From a virus, in the IMG/VR virus record IMGVR_UViG_3300042549_008312, positions 101,849 to 165,848 of that record: 64,000 nucleotides of DNA; one strand, written 5' to 3'. Numbering within the stretch: the stretch's first letter is position 1; each line of letters opens with the position of its first letter. The notes below the pieces were generated by a model. It was not told the origin of the DNA, made no database searches, and saw nothing but the letters and a program-made list of their open reading frames with translations. The position numbers and the translations under genes were made by a program. Shown here piece after piece: positions 10,001 to 20,700 of the stretch.

Positions 10001-11454
10001 CCCTTTTCTGTGTTAAATTCTTTTGTCCATAAGGATAATAATAACTTTGAAACTTGTTCGTGTTGTTTTTCCTGGGTTTCTCCTAATATAAATAACAAAA
10101 AATCTATAGTTGTGTAAAGAGTATTTGTTTCATATTCCACAACATTCGTGAATGAATTTGGGTCCACATCATATAAAGATAATACCCTAACTGTTTTGTT
10201 AGGTCTTCTAGAATCTTTTTCAGCACCATCTGGGTAAAAAAGTAAATGTATTAATAATGCGGCAAAATCGGATAAAGGAACGTCATTAGATTTTGCTTTT
10301 AAATTATTAACGGTACATAAATCTTTTATTACTGTGTATAGATAATCTGTTGCGATGTACCCACCAAGATAATTAGCTTTAATTTTTGACAGCATTAAAA
10401 AAAACTCAGTTTTTTTAGGTGATTTTGAAAAAACAAAATTAGTGTCAAGGGTTATTGTTTTTGTTAATGTATCTAACGCTGCTTTTAAACCGTTAAGGTC
10501 ATGTTGAATTTTGGTTCCGTAATTGTTGTATGACGCTAAAAAATTAATTTGAGTGTCGTTATAAGTTTTAAAAGTTTTTAGGTTACCTTTAAAATTACCT
10601 ATAATATGATAAGGTATACCGTTATTATTTCTCGTGTCAGTTATGTCAGTACCACCATCAAGACCTTCCCCAAAAAAGAAATGGGACATCGAATTCATAT
10701 AATTATTCAATACACCGTAACCACTAAATGGCATGTGTGATGAAATATTATTATTTAAAGATAATTCAAGACCATAATTATAATCGTAATATTTTTCTTT
10801 ATAGTTTTTACTAATATTAGTTTTACTAAAAGAATCACTACCATTACCAATCGAGTCATCAATATGCCTTGGGGTAATTGGTTTTACAAATGGTGCTGTC
10901 GCTAAAATAAGGTTTTTATCATCAAACACATAGGTACCGTAATGTTTGTTCTTTACAATAGGGTCATCGAATAAATCATAACCGTTATTTGTTTTTAAAC
11001 CATTTACAATGTCAAGATCAATTTTAGTATCTTTTTCGTAATCATTATAATAATAAAAATCATATATACCACCAATTTTTAATATTGTGTGTATTGGTAA
11101 TTCAACTAATCCTTGTGTTGTTTTAAAAGCTGTTCTTAGGAAAGATGTATCCAAAAAACCAAAAGAACCAAAATTTGATTCACATTTGATGGTATTTAAA
11201 AACATTTGGCCGCTTTTAAAAAATTTACCAGTGGTTGTTTCTTTAACCATGTTTTGTGCAAAAATAGCGTGATTATTCACACCAGCATCTAGCATAGTAT
11301 TTGGGTATGCGTTAGTATCTTCTAATTCTTTTCTGAGTGTTAAAAAAGTTCCATCAATAGTTTCCCCTGTAACACTACTCATCATAGCGTTTATGTCAAT
11401 ATCAGTATTTGATATATATCTTTTATCTAAAAAATTTTGATTATATGATGGCAT
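4039..11454 (-). CDS. Giant baseplate hub protein with M23 peptidase and tail lysozyme domains
   Basis: 2,471 residues. A large N-terminal and central structural part ends near residue 1525 in a phage hub-type domain (the WITNVSHKITPNNMTTTFKG segment followed by VRQPI, seen in many phage hub/late-control proteins). Then comes a beta-rich linker region, a LytM/M23 zinc peptidase at about residues 2110-2230 with HRGID (near 2138) and the HLHLEI motif (near 2219), and a C-terminal tail lysozyme domain from about 2255 with GNIHKETGG carrying the likely catalytic Glu near 2298. The protein probably forms the central spike complex and cuts both the peptide and glycan parts of peptidoglycan during injection. 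T4 splits these roles between gp27 and gp5. It follows the 984-residue gene by three bases. Confidence 0.88.
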   Translation of the reverse strand: MPSYNQNFLDKRYISNTDIDINAMMSSVTGETIDGTFLTLRKELEDTNAYPNTMLDAGVNNHAIFAQNMVKETTTGKFFKSGQMFLNTIKCESNFGSFGFLDTSFLRTAFKTTQGLVELPIHTILKIGGIYDFYYYNDYEKDTKIDLDIVNGLKTNNGYDLFDDPIVKNKHYGTYVFDDKNLILATAPFVKPITPRHIDDSIGNGSDSFSKTNISKNYKEKYYDYNYGLELSLNNNISSHMPFSGYGVLNNYMNSMSHFFFGEGLDGGTDITDTRNNNGIPYHIIGNFKGNLKTFKTYNDTQINFLASYNNYGTKIQHDLNGLKAALDTLTKTITLDTNFVFSKSPKKTEFFLMLSKIKANYLGGYIATDYLYTVIKDLCTVNNLKAKSNDVPLSDFAALLIHLLFYPDGAEKDSRRPNKTVRVLSLYDVDPNSFTNVVEYETNTLYTTIDFLLFILGETQEKQHEQVSKLLLSLWTKEFNTEKGSRLSPLDKQGTYVVYPSCGGEINIKELFSNKNHTYHKTNNVSTFIETPDLSNSYVTGLTTSSFTNTDTDGKYYDNISNDTLSALNFDYKTFYGNLPNNISINNPFTEFLNLKGLVSTLKYSQKNTVPKSIPDNDNFFLSRYNQSLYGLGLITTNITNPMVTSNLDRYDDLYIIANTTDPSGVKELYFDNRTLINNTSKLFWFDQTRNVFPYTEIYRSQNGEHLKDIKVVDNREVAQYGYGDNVKQLYEWGDPLDAESNLWIYDYSKFEKDRTFYFDGYKSDIDIYIDIFGVDKLEDFRALFKNFVDKDTKNYFTEAFNTFNFQSLIKHTNIFGYTHLPDSVTLDRVYTKEEISAFLCGYSGDFIEFASKNDVSKIINYALTIGQENKAKIVIDEFMNAKITINNYSTTGPLYVDNTGDNPEGLRLNSNIFNPIIMYASETRTADSIISKLDYRLLFRTLLFGDQPISPYDVKTIPDNFNTLVDKYLDVWRLRVVNPELRKTLLPELTRLFFSTLNIEITEGNFKLLLTYLKSYINNFGILSGGKYTTGVIFLANRNATIFPSAEGAVDKEFDYTIDDFIITNKVIGGVLTKVGEVKYEFNTIDDLKPVDKLKEFIDYTNKNILTKQIEAFNTGLKKFSELTKSKIDGVSTLKDSNSVDEYEEDLDKGEIERRTGTYYRIKTLYDRSVSFNNIDLNDSRLIKKRSKDLATINVSDILNHPLFFNFNIETDDTDYENCIDKKLSADKSLIDGKLKDLYDYASVLDRGNNDYGTKVLANIDALKKVIADDLTNVTQVENTLRSKSMWSVLSTLASDHEFLLLPLTSYVNLNGAVKNSKDPFEVAHDMFGVFNNLEMFDSNPAFIFQLGSLTSNVSAGNKQKKNSLSEFDLSNTFCMDIETTQLGPDGRGKILDEGIPNDIVNSNVSSFIVDFGNKNQNMFQNIQLSTDEFANTEESIYTQVSLTSSDNITQLSSGKLFTAMENRSYSCTVTSLGNAGIQPLTYFYVKNVPLFYGSYWITNVSHKITPNNMTTTFKGVRQPISKKPTANTSILQQLLKTAQANAEAAGYIDPNSRLQVPTSGQVYAYNNRETNGTDNEYGIFSQATTANPGLYVNYSGLWVTAAYLRLMTNGDQNNKLLIKALIAYLYNNAYTLSGSSDPATAIKYFMDIVLYDMSVKLGVDTSLYNLLSEYSTVNTAYEEILSEFAKTTLEGGDNNVFKYLEHDQPLTGIKTTLITTAAGGVIAEDATATITGITITYPSDIEIPSTHSNESKNDFIGSAYWVSDKPANNFTELQGFSRYRLTNDVFKTKGSVPSKINPSLLNLLKNNPGDQFVDFDAASITGIKTDQKYFAVVKYLNSATNRYEAIDAQYNGVSGYQIIKSPVNNSRSYYGNNPLQGSDGTYFKSGVQPSTIPTNSGTIKERYSTFYVGNNGVKPQIIVNGLKFQNTTEMIVEVYTPYVTTDGYPIVTTDRDNIGVINNLGIYKKIGTYNNYKTGYLDNNDSVPVVLGFGTATGTTQSQNTNGKLKYLTTYGDPFIPTGELSGSTQYQADVLGAISNGNSYISFIAIGLEDQIKSKIVLERTVRSYINKDVLGTKEFPKAYTILDKDITSKEIYIPPTKKLSNGKKTKVSGWVDPLKSITIGSGYGNRVLNGEPDFHRGIDLSTPVGTPVFSVLPGKVVYVGDSTGYGQVVIISHQDKGISTLYGHVSSINTSAGATVSAGDIIAKSGNIGKSTGPHLHLEIRKVVATNKDSYFAINKDGDEDPESYLSFNSASPDVKTVTPAETEANKIEIKNYLKGKGFSKIEVAAVLGNIHKETGGTFNPYSTNPKDENGFASLGLIQWNAKYIGGGIKDTEEAFKIIGLTVAAQMIYMTEGAWKNNTDRFRDAYKNKLSTIDTSGAKVTKRGKEGDKVANLKPEELNAYLAAFLFANIVEVCAGCNDKKGDNLSEQFKNYHIGAKAEQFEVWVRSETAVDYLKQMNNSSDKLKW

Positions 11455-11457
11455 CTT

Positions 11458-14412
11458 TTATATTAATATTTTACTATATTTAGTTTGATCTTTAATTTTT
11501 TTATTAGGTATGAGACCTGGATTTATTGCATCAGTTTTAACTGATATAGCTAAAGCGTTTGAATTTTCTTTATTGGTCGAAACTTTATTGTCTATTTTAA
11601 AATCTAATGGGTATGATTCCACATCCACATCAAATGATTGAAGATAACCACTTGTATTTTTAGTTGGTTTAGTATAATTAGCTTTAATTTCTGCCGCCAG
11701 TGTACTTAGGTTAGGGTCATTACCTTCAATCTGATCATGCATGTTTAAACCGTTAAAAAACACAGCATGTAATCTTTCTGGTGTGTTGGGGTTTTTACGA
11801 CTCTTATATTCTAAAGGGTCATAATCATATAATGTTTTAAACGTTTCTAAATTCGTTGCGCTATTAATGTACCCCTCTATTTTTTGTTTGGTCATATTTA
11901 ACTCAGTAATAGTATATTGCTTATTCAATAATTGTGTTATTTGTACAATTACGTTATTAATGTTATTAACAAGTCCAGTTGAATTTGTATCGCTACCCGC
12001 CATTGTTCTTGCAAAAGCATCGTAATATGTTTCTGTTGTACCAGCAGCTGTTTTTATTTTATTATTTATATTGGTATAAAAAACACTAAGACTTGTTTTA
12101 TCAGCATTTCTAACCGAATCCTCTAACATTGAAAATTCATGTGTGGCCAACATGTCAATTAATTTTGGGTTTATTTTCTCTGTTTCAGTATTTGCAAAAC
12201 CAGAAAATAACATCAATTTATCAACAAACTCATAAACTGTTTCGATTGGGGTTTGTTGTGTATCGTAAGGGTTAAGATTGTTTATGACCAATAACGATGA
12301 TATCAACCCTTTAATTTGATTACTAGCGGTTAAAACCGTTTGATTTCTTAAATTTTCATAGTATATTTGTGTTTGGTTATCGTATGGGTCGATATTGTTA
12401 ATATTCTCACCACCATACACAGTTTTCATTCTTGTTAGTGCACGAAAAATTTCCTCGGTAAACTGAACCTCAAACCAATGTTTTGTATTTTTATTCCCAG
12501 GGTATGTTTTTTTAAAAACGTATGTATTACTTTCAATATCCAATTCTTTTTGAAAATAATTTGGGAATGGGTAGAATTTTTTTATGTCTGGGTTATCAAT
12601 ATCGATTTCATACTCACCAAAAAGTGATTGCATTTTTTCCCTACTATCATCATCTTTAATTTGCCTAAATGAGTTTAATGCCGATAGATTTAATAATGTT
12701 AAGAATACTTGCATGTTATTCATTAAAATACGAATAACATTGTCAATATTAGGTACAAAACCTATTTTTTCTTTTAAATTAAAAAATAACTGATCTTCAG
12801 TAACAGAATCTGCTTTTTCAAAAAAATTAATAAGATTTTTAATTATAATTTTATGTATCTTTTTAAAAAACACCTCACTAAAATACACATTTTTAAGGCT
12901 GTCACTATCCCTCAATGAAGTGTTATTAAACAGTATTAAATCATCATTAAAAATAGTTTTTAAATTACTGCTATTTAGTTTTTGTATATATGAAGTTTCG
13001 TTTTTAAAACCTTTAGCTGCTGTCAACTCTAACTTAATATCATTAATAATATTTTGTTTTAAATTAACGTTTACACCTTCAGATGTTTTATAATCGCTAC
13101 CCGAAAACTTTTCCAGCTCTATAGTGACTGTTTCAGAATACTCTCTTATTAAAAGATACGGATCAATTTTATTGGCGCCAGTCTCATTAGCCATTGTTTG
13201 GTTAGATAGATTGGCAACGGATCCATTATTTAACCTAGACAAAAGATTTTCATTAAGGTAATAATCACCAGTGTTTCTTTTATCTTGTACTAATTTTTTT
13301 CCCCACACTGGTATTTCTTTTCTTATTGCCTGATCAAATTTTTCTTCTAATTTAGCGTATACTTCTAAAGCTACCCCCCTATCTTTATTTGTTTCATTTA
13401 ATTCATTCGCATAAGCCAATTCATTTTTATTTAGAACACTACTTGTTCTAATCATATCTAATATTGATGGGTATTTTACAAATTGGTGTTTTTTAAACTC
13501 ATTTATACTTTTTTCATTTGGTCCAGTTACAACCCAATTACCATCAACAAATTTGGCTGTTACACCATATTTTTTTTCATATTTTTTGTTTTGTTTTTGG
13601 TACAACCCTTTTAATAATCTTTTACCGAGATAATCACCACTATTTGCATCACCAATTTGATACATGTAAGGTGCTAAGTAAGCATATACCATTAAAAAGT
13701 TATTGTATATTGAAAACGTTCTTGATAAGAATTCAGCTCTAATTATGTAATTACCCGTTGATGAGTCAAAAGTTGTTGACGTTTTTGTCATTGACAAAGG
13801 ATATTCAATACCTTTACCGTAATAACCTTTTATCGTTAAACTAAATAAAGGATACGGGAACCTATAAAAAATATTATATGGGTTTGTTGGGTCATTACCT
13901 CTCTCAAGCAATGTTCTACCCTGTACGTCAACGAATTCTATTTTTATGATAGGTGTCATCGATGCGTTATGAGAAACGTCAATGCTTGTTATACCAAATG
14001 TTTCTGGGTCAAAGAAACCTTCCTGATCACTATTTGTTGTAAAAAAATCACTCCAGTCTGTTGTAAAAACACCCTTATTTCTTTTTTTAGAAAAATCTAT
14101 AGTACCATCATTATTTTTTACAGCTCTTTCTAAAGGGTTCATAAAATTAACCCCTATTTGACCAATAGTAATAATTTTAGATTTTTCCCCATCACCATTA
14201 TTTACAATAGCGCTGTCAGGGTTTAAACGAGCGGTAAGATTTGCGTACATTACAAGATCTTCCTGTTTAACATATCTAGGAATAATATTGTTATCGCTAT
14301 TAATTACCTTATTTGGGTCAACTACAAAAATCCCATTAGGTATGGAACTATTTGCTTCAGTTGATCTTTTACCAAAACTGGATAGTATTTTTTCATCATA
14401 CGTATTAGCCAT
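11458..14412 (-). CDS. Baseplate structural protein, unknown family
   Basis: 984 residues, no transmembrane segment or catalytic motif. The N-terminal third carries a beta-rich domain (MTPIIKIEFVDVQGRTLLE, FYRFPYPLFSLTIKGYYGKG), the middle is helical and charged, and the C-terminus ends near DQTKYSKILI. Its place between the LysM-type baseplate protein and the giant hub, with overlap of eight bases upstream and a three-base gap downstream, makes a baseplate wedge or hub-ring role likely. The segment about residues 150-230 resembles domains of phage hub proteins that bind the tube end, but this is a weak impression. Confidence 0.75.
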   Translation of the reverse strand: MANTYDEKILSSFGKRSTEANSSIPNGIFVVDPNKVINSDNNIIPRYVKQEDLVMYANLTARLNPDSAIVNNGDGEKSKIITIGQIGVNFMNPLERAVKNNDGTIDFSKKRNKGVFTTDWSDFFTTNSDQEGFFDPETFGITSIDVSHNASMTPIIKIEFVDVQGRTLLERGNDPTNPYNIFYRFPYPLFSLTIKGYYGKGIEYPLSMTKTSTTFDSSTGNYIIRAEFLSRTFSIYNNFLMVYAYLAPYMYQIGDANSGDYLGKRLLKGLYQKQNKKYEKKYGVTAKFVDGNWVVTGPNEKSINEFKKHQFVKYPSILDMIRTSSVLNKNELAYANELNETNKDRGVALEVYAKLEEKFDQAIRKEIPVWGKKLVQDKRNTGDYYLNENLLSRLNNGSVANLSNQTMANETGANKIDPYLLIREYSETVTIELEKFSGSDYKTSEGVNVNLKQNIINDIKLELTAAKGFKNETSYIQKLNSSNLKTIFNDDLILFNNTSLRDSDSLKNVYFSEVFFKKIHKIIIKNLINFFEKADSVTEDQLFFNLKEKIGFVPNIDNVIRILMNNMQVFLTLLNLSALNSFRQIKDDDSREKMQSLFGEYEIDIDNPDIKKFYPFPNYFQKELDIESNTYVFKKTYPGNKNTKHWFEVQFTEEIFRALTRMKTVYGGENINNIDPYDNQTQIYYENLRNQTVLTASNQIKGLISSLLVINNLNPYDTQQTPIETVYEFVDKLMLFSGFANTETEKINPKLIDMLATHEFSMLEDSVRNADKTSLSVFYTNINNKIKTAAGTTETYYDAFARTMAGSDTNSTGLVNNINNVIVQITQLLNKQYTITELNMTKQKIEGYINSATNLETFKTLYDYDPLEYKSRKNPNTPERLHAVFFNGLNMHDQIEGNDPNLSTLAAEIKANYTKPTKNTSGYLQSFDVDVESYPLDFKIDNKVSTNKENSNALAISVKTDAINPGLIPNKKIKDQTKYSKILI

Positions 14413-14722
14413 AATATTCTACCCTGTTTTTTAATTTTGTTTCATATTCCTTTAAAGTATCTTGCAAAGGGTAAGGTATTCTAAGTGTTGTGTTGTCGGG
14501 TATTTCCCATTCACTAGGTGCCACATCTGGGTTCGCCATTAAAATTAACCAACCATAATATGGTGCAGAATAATATTGTTGACTAATTTTATCCAACCTA
14601 CTTTTACCCGTATTATAAACAGTGAATAAATCGGTTGTTTTTTCAATCAATTTAATAAACGGTGGGGATATGTGCTTTGAATCACTATCTAACGTTTTAT
14701 ATCTATTAAAATATCTAGCCAT
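14405..14722 (-). CDS. gp53-like baseplate wedge protein with LysM-like domain
   Basis: 105 residues. The segment RLDKISQQYYSAPYYGWLILMANPD followed by an Ile/Pro strand ending in TLRIPYP is the LysM-like fold found in T4 gp53 and in many small myovirus baseplate proteins. T4 gp53 is longer (about 196 residues), so this is a minimal version. It overlaps the next gene by eight bases and sits eight bases after the 2,922-residue gene, so the four genes are one operon. Its likely job is to link wedge proteins around the hub. Confidence 0.75.
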   Translation of the reverse strand: MARYFNRYKTLDSDSKHISPPFIKLIEKTTDLFTVYNTGKSRLDKISQQYYSAPYYGWLILMANPDVAPSEWEIPDNTTLRIPYPLQDTLKEYETKLKNRVEYYG

Positions 14723-14730
14723 ATCAATAA

Positions 14731-17700
14731 TTAATTATAAAGCTCTGGGTAAAGCATTGCCAATTGTGTTTCGGTGTTTACTTTAATCGATTCAGCCTCG
14801 TTTGTTGAACATATATTAATAATAGGTTCATTTTTATATTTTGTAAAGAGTTTTAAGTTTTTAATGATCGTACTGTCTAGTTTACTTGTCTCCCTGAATG
14901 TAACCGTATAATCGTCAAAATTACCCTTAATTAACTTATTTTTTATTTCAAATTTGTCTAATACTTTAGCTGAATTATTAACACCAAAAATATTTTTATT
15001 TATATTTTTTATGGTGTTATCATTCAGGTTTGATGTATAGCTAAGCACATCAGCCAAATCAGAGTCGTATTTTTTAACAAAAGTTTCAATAAGTTTGAAC
15101 GCCCCCTCAATTGATTTTTTAATTTTAACCGTTTGGTCTTTTTTGTATTTATCAACCCTTATTGGGTTATTCTTAATACTTGCTGGTGGGTTGATACCAG
15201 TTTTTTCTATTTTAGCCATAATAGCTTCAATATGAACTGATTTACTCACATATAAGTTATATAAAAATTCTATAAATAAAACATCTTGCATTGCTGACAT
15301 TTTTACGGTTTCACCATATGTTATACCAGTTGTTGTACCGCTTGTAGATCCACTGACAAATCCGTTTAATTTAAACTTTTGCTGATCTGGTAGTGAATTT
15401 ACGTATTCCTCTGTTATGGTATAATCATACATCATTAAAGTATTAAGATTTTTTAATTGTGTATTTAATGTAGTCCCTGTTAAATTAGGGTTATTTTCGT
15501 TAAATAAATAATAATTTATATCTTTTATAAAGCTATTTTGTGAATTGGTTTTCTTATTTAAACCGTAGTAAAATAAAACATCTGAGGTTGTTACACCACT
15601 TGTTGAACCCGTTGGGTTTAAAGTTACACCAGTTAAACTATTAATTTGTAAATCAAGCTCATAGTTTGGTGTATAAACTAAATCAATATCATTGTTTTTA
15701 GTTTCAGACTCATCTGATAACATAAACTCTAAAGTTTTATTACTAAAATCTAACAACTCATAATTAATTTTTTCAAACGTGTATTTCATTTGATACTCAC
15801 CTTGTTGGTAAACATTATTTGCTGTATTATTTACAATATTACTACTATCTCTACTAACCAATGCGTATGATGTTGTTTCCAAAGATCTAGCGCTTGAGCT
15901 AGTACCATACTCATAAGGGTTAAGTGAGAAATTCTCGTCTGTTGGGTTTCCGCTTACCGCTGGATTTATTTGACCAAATTTAAAGGTGTTTGCTGTTGAA
16001 ATTGACGCTGTTAAATTATTATTCGTTGGTAAGAAATTATCAAAATCATATTGATTTGGTAAATCACCAACAGTGGTATAACCAAACACTTTACTAATAT
16101 AGGTCATATTTCTTACATACTCTTTAATAACACTATCAGATGTTGTGTTATTTAAATTGTTTTTAAGTTGTTTAAAGAAATACATACCGTTACCAAGTGA
16201 TGCGTATTTATTTATTGTGAAACCACTTGTTTGAATACCGTTCGCTTCAGTTAAAATACCATAAACATCACTTAAACTAATTAATTCACCACCATCTATC
16301 GATAGTTTTTTGTATTTTTCGTATGGGTTGTAACCAAACATGGTACTACCAGTAACTGGTGTGCTTAATTTTTTAGCGTTAGGTATTACTTCGTATAATT
16401 TAGCCCTACCTTCTGAAAGCGTTGCATCGTAACCATACAATGGTAACGATAAACCAGCCAATATAACCGACATTCTTGCGATTGAATCGTTTAACGCTGT
16501 TATTGTTGAATCGGTGTCAGAATCTCTCTTAGAATAGAATGAAACAAATTGTGTATCAATATAACTAGTAAAATCTTTTATGTGACTAGTTTCCAGATTT
16601 TTATAAAAGTTTTTAAACCCTTTTAAATTATCTGTTGTATCAAACCAAAAACCTAACGTGTTTGTCGCAATTTTTGTTCTAAACTCATTGACAAAATTAG
16701 ATTCAATATCCTTATATATTTTTATACCGTTTGTGTCTCTAAAGAAAATACCACCAGTTTCAGAATTACCATCTACATTGTTTGTATAACCGTTTGTAAA
16801 GTTACCTTGGAAATATTTGCTACTTCTACCGTTATTAGTTGCACCTGTTAAAGCTGTGAAATTATAAGGTAAACCTTTACCGTCACCAATTTTAAACATG
16901 TACTCTTGTGGATGTAAATTTAATTTTAAAGCCTCAAAAGGTTCTTCTTTATTATTATTTTTACTTAAAAAGAATGGGTGATATTTAAACACATCACCAA
17001 GTCCAATATATCTTCTTTCATTAGCAACGGTGTTAAAAATTTCGGAATAAGTTAAACCACTAAGATTTGTGTTTGGTAATGTTGTACCAGATATATTACC
17101 GATTATTTCACTAATGGTTGTACCAGTAGTTGATAAAGGTTTTTTATAGTTTTTATTTTTTAATACGTTATTAATTACCTTATATTTACCAATTGTTTTG
17201 TCTTCGGTTTTACCTATGTAATTAGCAAAATTATTTACATAATCACCAAAGCTATAATACAACTCACTAAATAGGTCATAATATTGTATATCATATCTTT
17301 GTAAGTATAATCTACCGTATTCTTGTCTAAATGCAAATTCACCAAAATTAGAGTGGTCTATTGCTGTCCAAGTTGCTGTGTCTGTTGGTAATGTTTTAGT
17401 ATATAAACCATCTGCTATCGGGTATTTTACGTTTTTTCTAACATAGTATTGACCTTGGTATGTAACACATGTTTCCGCTATGTACTCTTTTGTTAGGTCA
17501 AATGTTGCTGCACCAGTTAAATTATGGTAATACGTACCACCAGCCAATTTTGGTAACAATCTCTCACTAATAACCCCAATAGTACCATAAGGTATTGGTA
17601 AACCTTCTGTTGAAGGTGTTATTAACTCAGCTGCCGCAACGATTGGTATTAAATCCAACGAATTTTCAGCAAAGAAATCTTGTTCAAGATTTATTAAGTC

Positions 17701-20700
17701 CCTTTCTCTTCTATCTGTATTAGCAAATGTTCTTTCATCGTAAACATCTGTGTTACCGTAATAGTTAAATGTTAATGCATTCTGTAATTGATCAACGTAT
17801 CTTCTTAAACCTTGTCCACCAATATATTTAAATGAAATATTAACTTTTGCTAGCATTGGTTGTACACCAATACCTTCAGGGTTTAAATCCCATAATAATG
17901 GATCATAACTAATATTTAAACTATTAATGATGATTTTTGTGTGGTAAAAATCTCCGATTCTTAAAACAGATACAGGTGGTCTACCAAACGCTGTATTCTT
18001 AGCGTCACAGCCAGAAACACCAACGTCCTTAGTGATTGTATCACCAGGTCTCATACATTGCTGTAAAAAGGTTAATCTAGCGTTTAACCCTTCAGGTGTC
18101 ATTGCATGGAATGCTGGGCTAAAATATTTTAATTTTTGTTTTAAACTATCAAAAATAATTGGTGACTCTTTTGACAAATATTCAAAATAATCACATTCTG
18201 TTAATAATTTATTAAGTATTCTTTGTGCAATCTCTCTTTTTGTTACATTGGTTGTTGGGACCTGCTCTTCAACATATAATGGTGGTGTTTCACCTGGCGG
18301 ATTTTTTCTTTCCAATGGGATTTCCTTCGGTATTAACTTTGCTTCAATCTCAACCCTTCTCGCAAATGATGCAATTGGGGACAAGCTACCACAAATAACG
18401 TCCGCTTCTCTGGTCTCTGGTCGCTTTCCATTGCTTAGTATAGCTACACAAGTACCAATATATTTACTTTTTATTGGTGTTGTAATACCTTTTGGTACAG
18501 AAGGTATAAAAGTAGTTTCATCAGGTGACCCAGCTACTATAAGTTTATTAAACTCATCATATGTTTTAACCATATAATAAGTTTCATTAGCACCATAACT
18601 TATAGGAAAATACTCAACACCAGAGGTTGCTCCTGTAAGTGGTCTACCGAATAAACTAGTATACTGATTCCTATCCCGAATAACATCAACTGGGGTGGTT
18701 GATTCTGGATTTTTTTGAAATAAATCATTAATATCTTGGCCTCTTGAAACAATATTAAAACTAATTTCTTGTCTTGAATTAAGGTCACCCCTTAATATTG
18801 TAATTGATTTAGATATTTCTAAATCACCATGTAATTTATCAACATCCTCTACTGATTTTATTTCTTGGTTACCTAATGTATAACATTTAATTTCACCATT
18901 ATCACCAGGAGATTTCAGTACATTAAGTATTAACCATTTTGTAACTGAAACAAATCTTCTTGACGCTAATTTATTGTTATACTCTTTTAGTGCTGCATCA
19001 TTGCTACCAGGTGCTGAAGGTGATGCATGCGCAACCATTGCAAATCTTAGGTTATAGTCTTTAACACTAGCATATTTGTCTGCTGAATATTCTAAAGCAA
19101 TGCTTTCATACTGTTGTTCATACCCATATGATTCTTTATCATATTTTACCCTATCTTTTGTAAAGAAATGTTGGTTATCTGCTGGTGCATTTTCACCTAT
19201 AGTATAATCATATCTAATCCAATTCGTTCTTCCAGATTCACTTAAACCAGAGTTACCACCTACAGCTAATTCTTGAAACTCTGAATTTTGATTCAGATTT
19301 TTACCTCTAGCTAAATTAGCGTATATATTGTAATATGTATCATACCCAGCCACATTAAAAGGTGTTAGAGGGTTTTTATAAGAATCTTTAGGTAATGGTA
19401 TATCGTTTTCGAAAAATAAATCAAATTTAGTTAATGGTACTATCTGAAGCCTTGGTGTTTCAATTTTAACACCTTCTTGTTGGAAACTACCTGATGACTC
19501 AACTTTACTTCTAATTTTATCATTTGGTAATCTAATATCTAAATCTGATATAACCTTTTTAAAATACTCAATATCACTATCACTAAATACACCCCAAATT
19601 CTAGCCAATTCAAAAATGTCGTAATCCAAACAACCAGCCCAGAAAGCCGCCAATAATTCATCAACTTCACCATCTGTTAAAGCTGCAAATTCTTTATCCA
19701 CCAATAAGTTCATTATTGTTGGGTGATCGACAACAATATCCCAAGATAATGTTCCAGATCTTTCGGTGTTGTTATATGTATATATTGCCTCTGGTCTACC
19801 TAAGAATTGGTGTGTTGTCCAGTTTGTTGTTGTATCGTCTGTAAATCTTATGTTATATGGTGGGAACCACATAATTCTACCACCGTTAGAACCTTTTTCA
19901 CAAGGTGGTAATTCGTTAAACTGTGCAGAATCTCTCCAAGCTAAGTTCTCAAGTGAGAACATATATTTTCTAGCTCTTTTTTCACCAAAAGCTTCAACAA
20001 CAGCGTCACCCAATCCATCGCCTAATCTACCGTAACCTTCGTTAACGTTAAGTGCTGATGGGTGTATATTTAAGTTTCCGTATCTATCCAATACAGAGTT
20101 TCTTTCTTTTCTATTTAATTCTTTCCATCTAATAAGATCTGTTATTTTTGAGAATGGTTTTGCTTTTGTCCAAGCTCTACATAACTCAACCTCATTATAC
20201 ATTCTATTATCATCTCTTTTACCACCTTTATCTAAACCTGGTACTAAATAGTTATAACCCGTAACTTCACCCTTTTTGTTTTTTCTTTCAACTTTAAAAG
20301 GTGTTATCACACCAGAACTTTTTGGTGCAAAACTATAACCATCAAAAAATTTAGTTTTAGTTTGGTCGATAGATCTAATCGCTTCATTTCTTTCACCTGC
20401 TTCCAATAATTTCTGTGTAACATCTAGTATTGAGCAATCTCTAAAACGATTTGTAGAATTGTTTGATAAACTATTTTGGTTTTTAATCCTACTATCCCAG
20501 TTGTCAATTGTTGATTGTTGATTTACTGGATCCATAAAACGTTCATTGGTCGCACCTCTCCAAATAAATGAAGTTTGTACTGACCCATATTTTGAAACAT
20601 CCTCAACACCTGGTTCAGTGTAATAATTTTCAGTACCATCTTCACCTATTCTAATGGCTCTGGTTAATTCACTATTAGATTTAACCTGCAAACCATTGTC

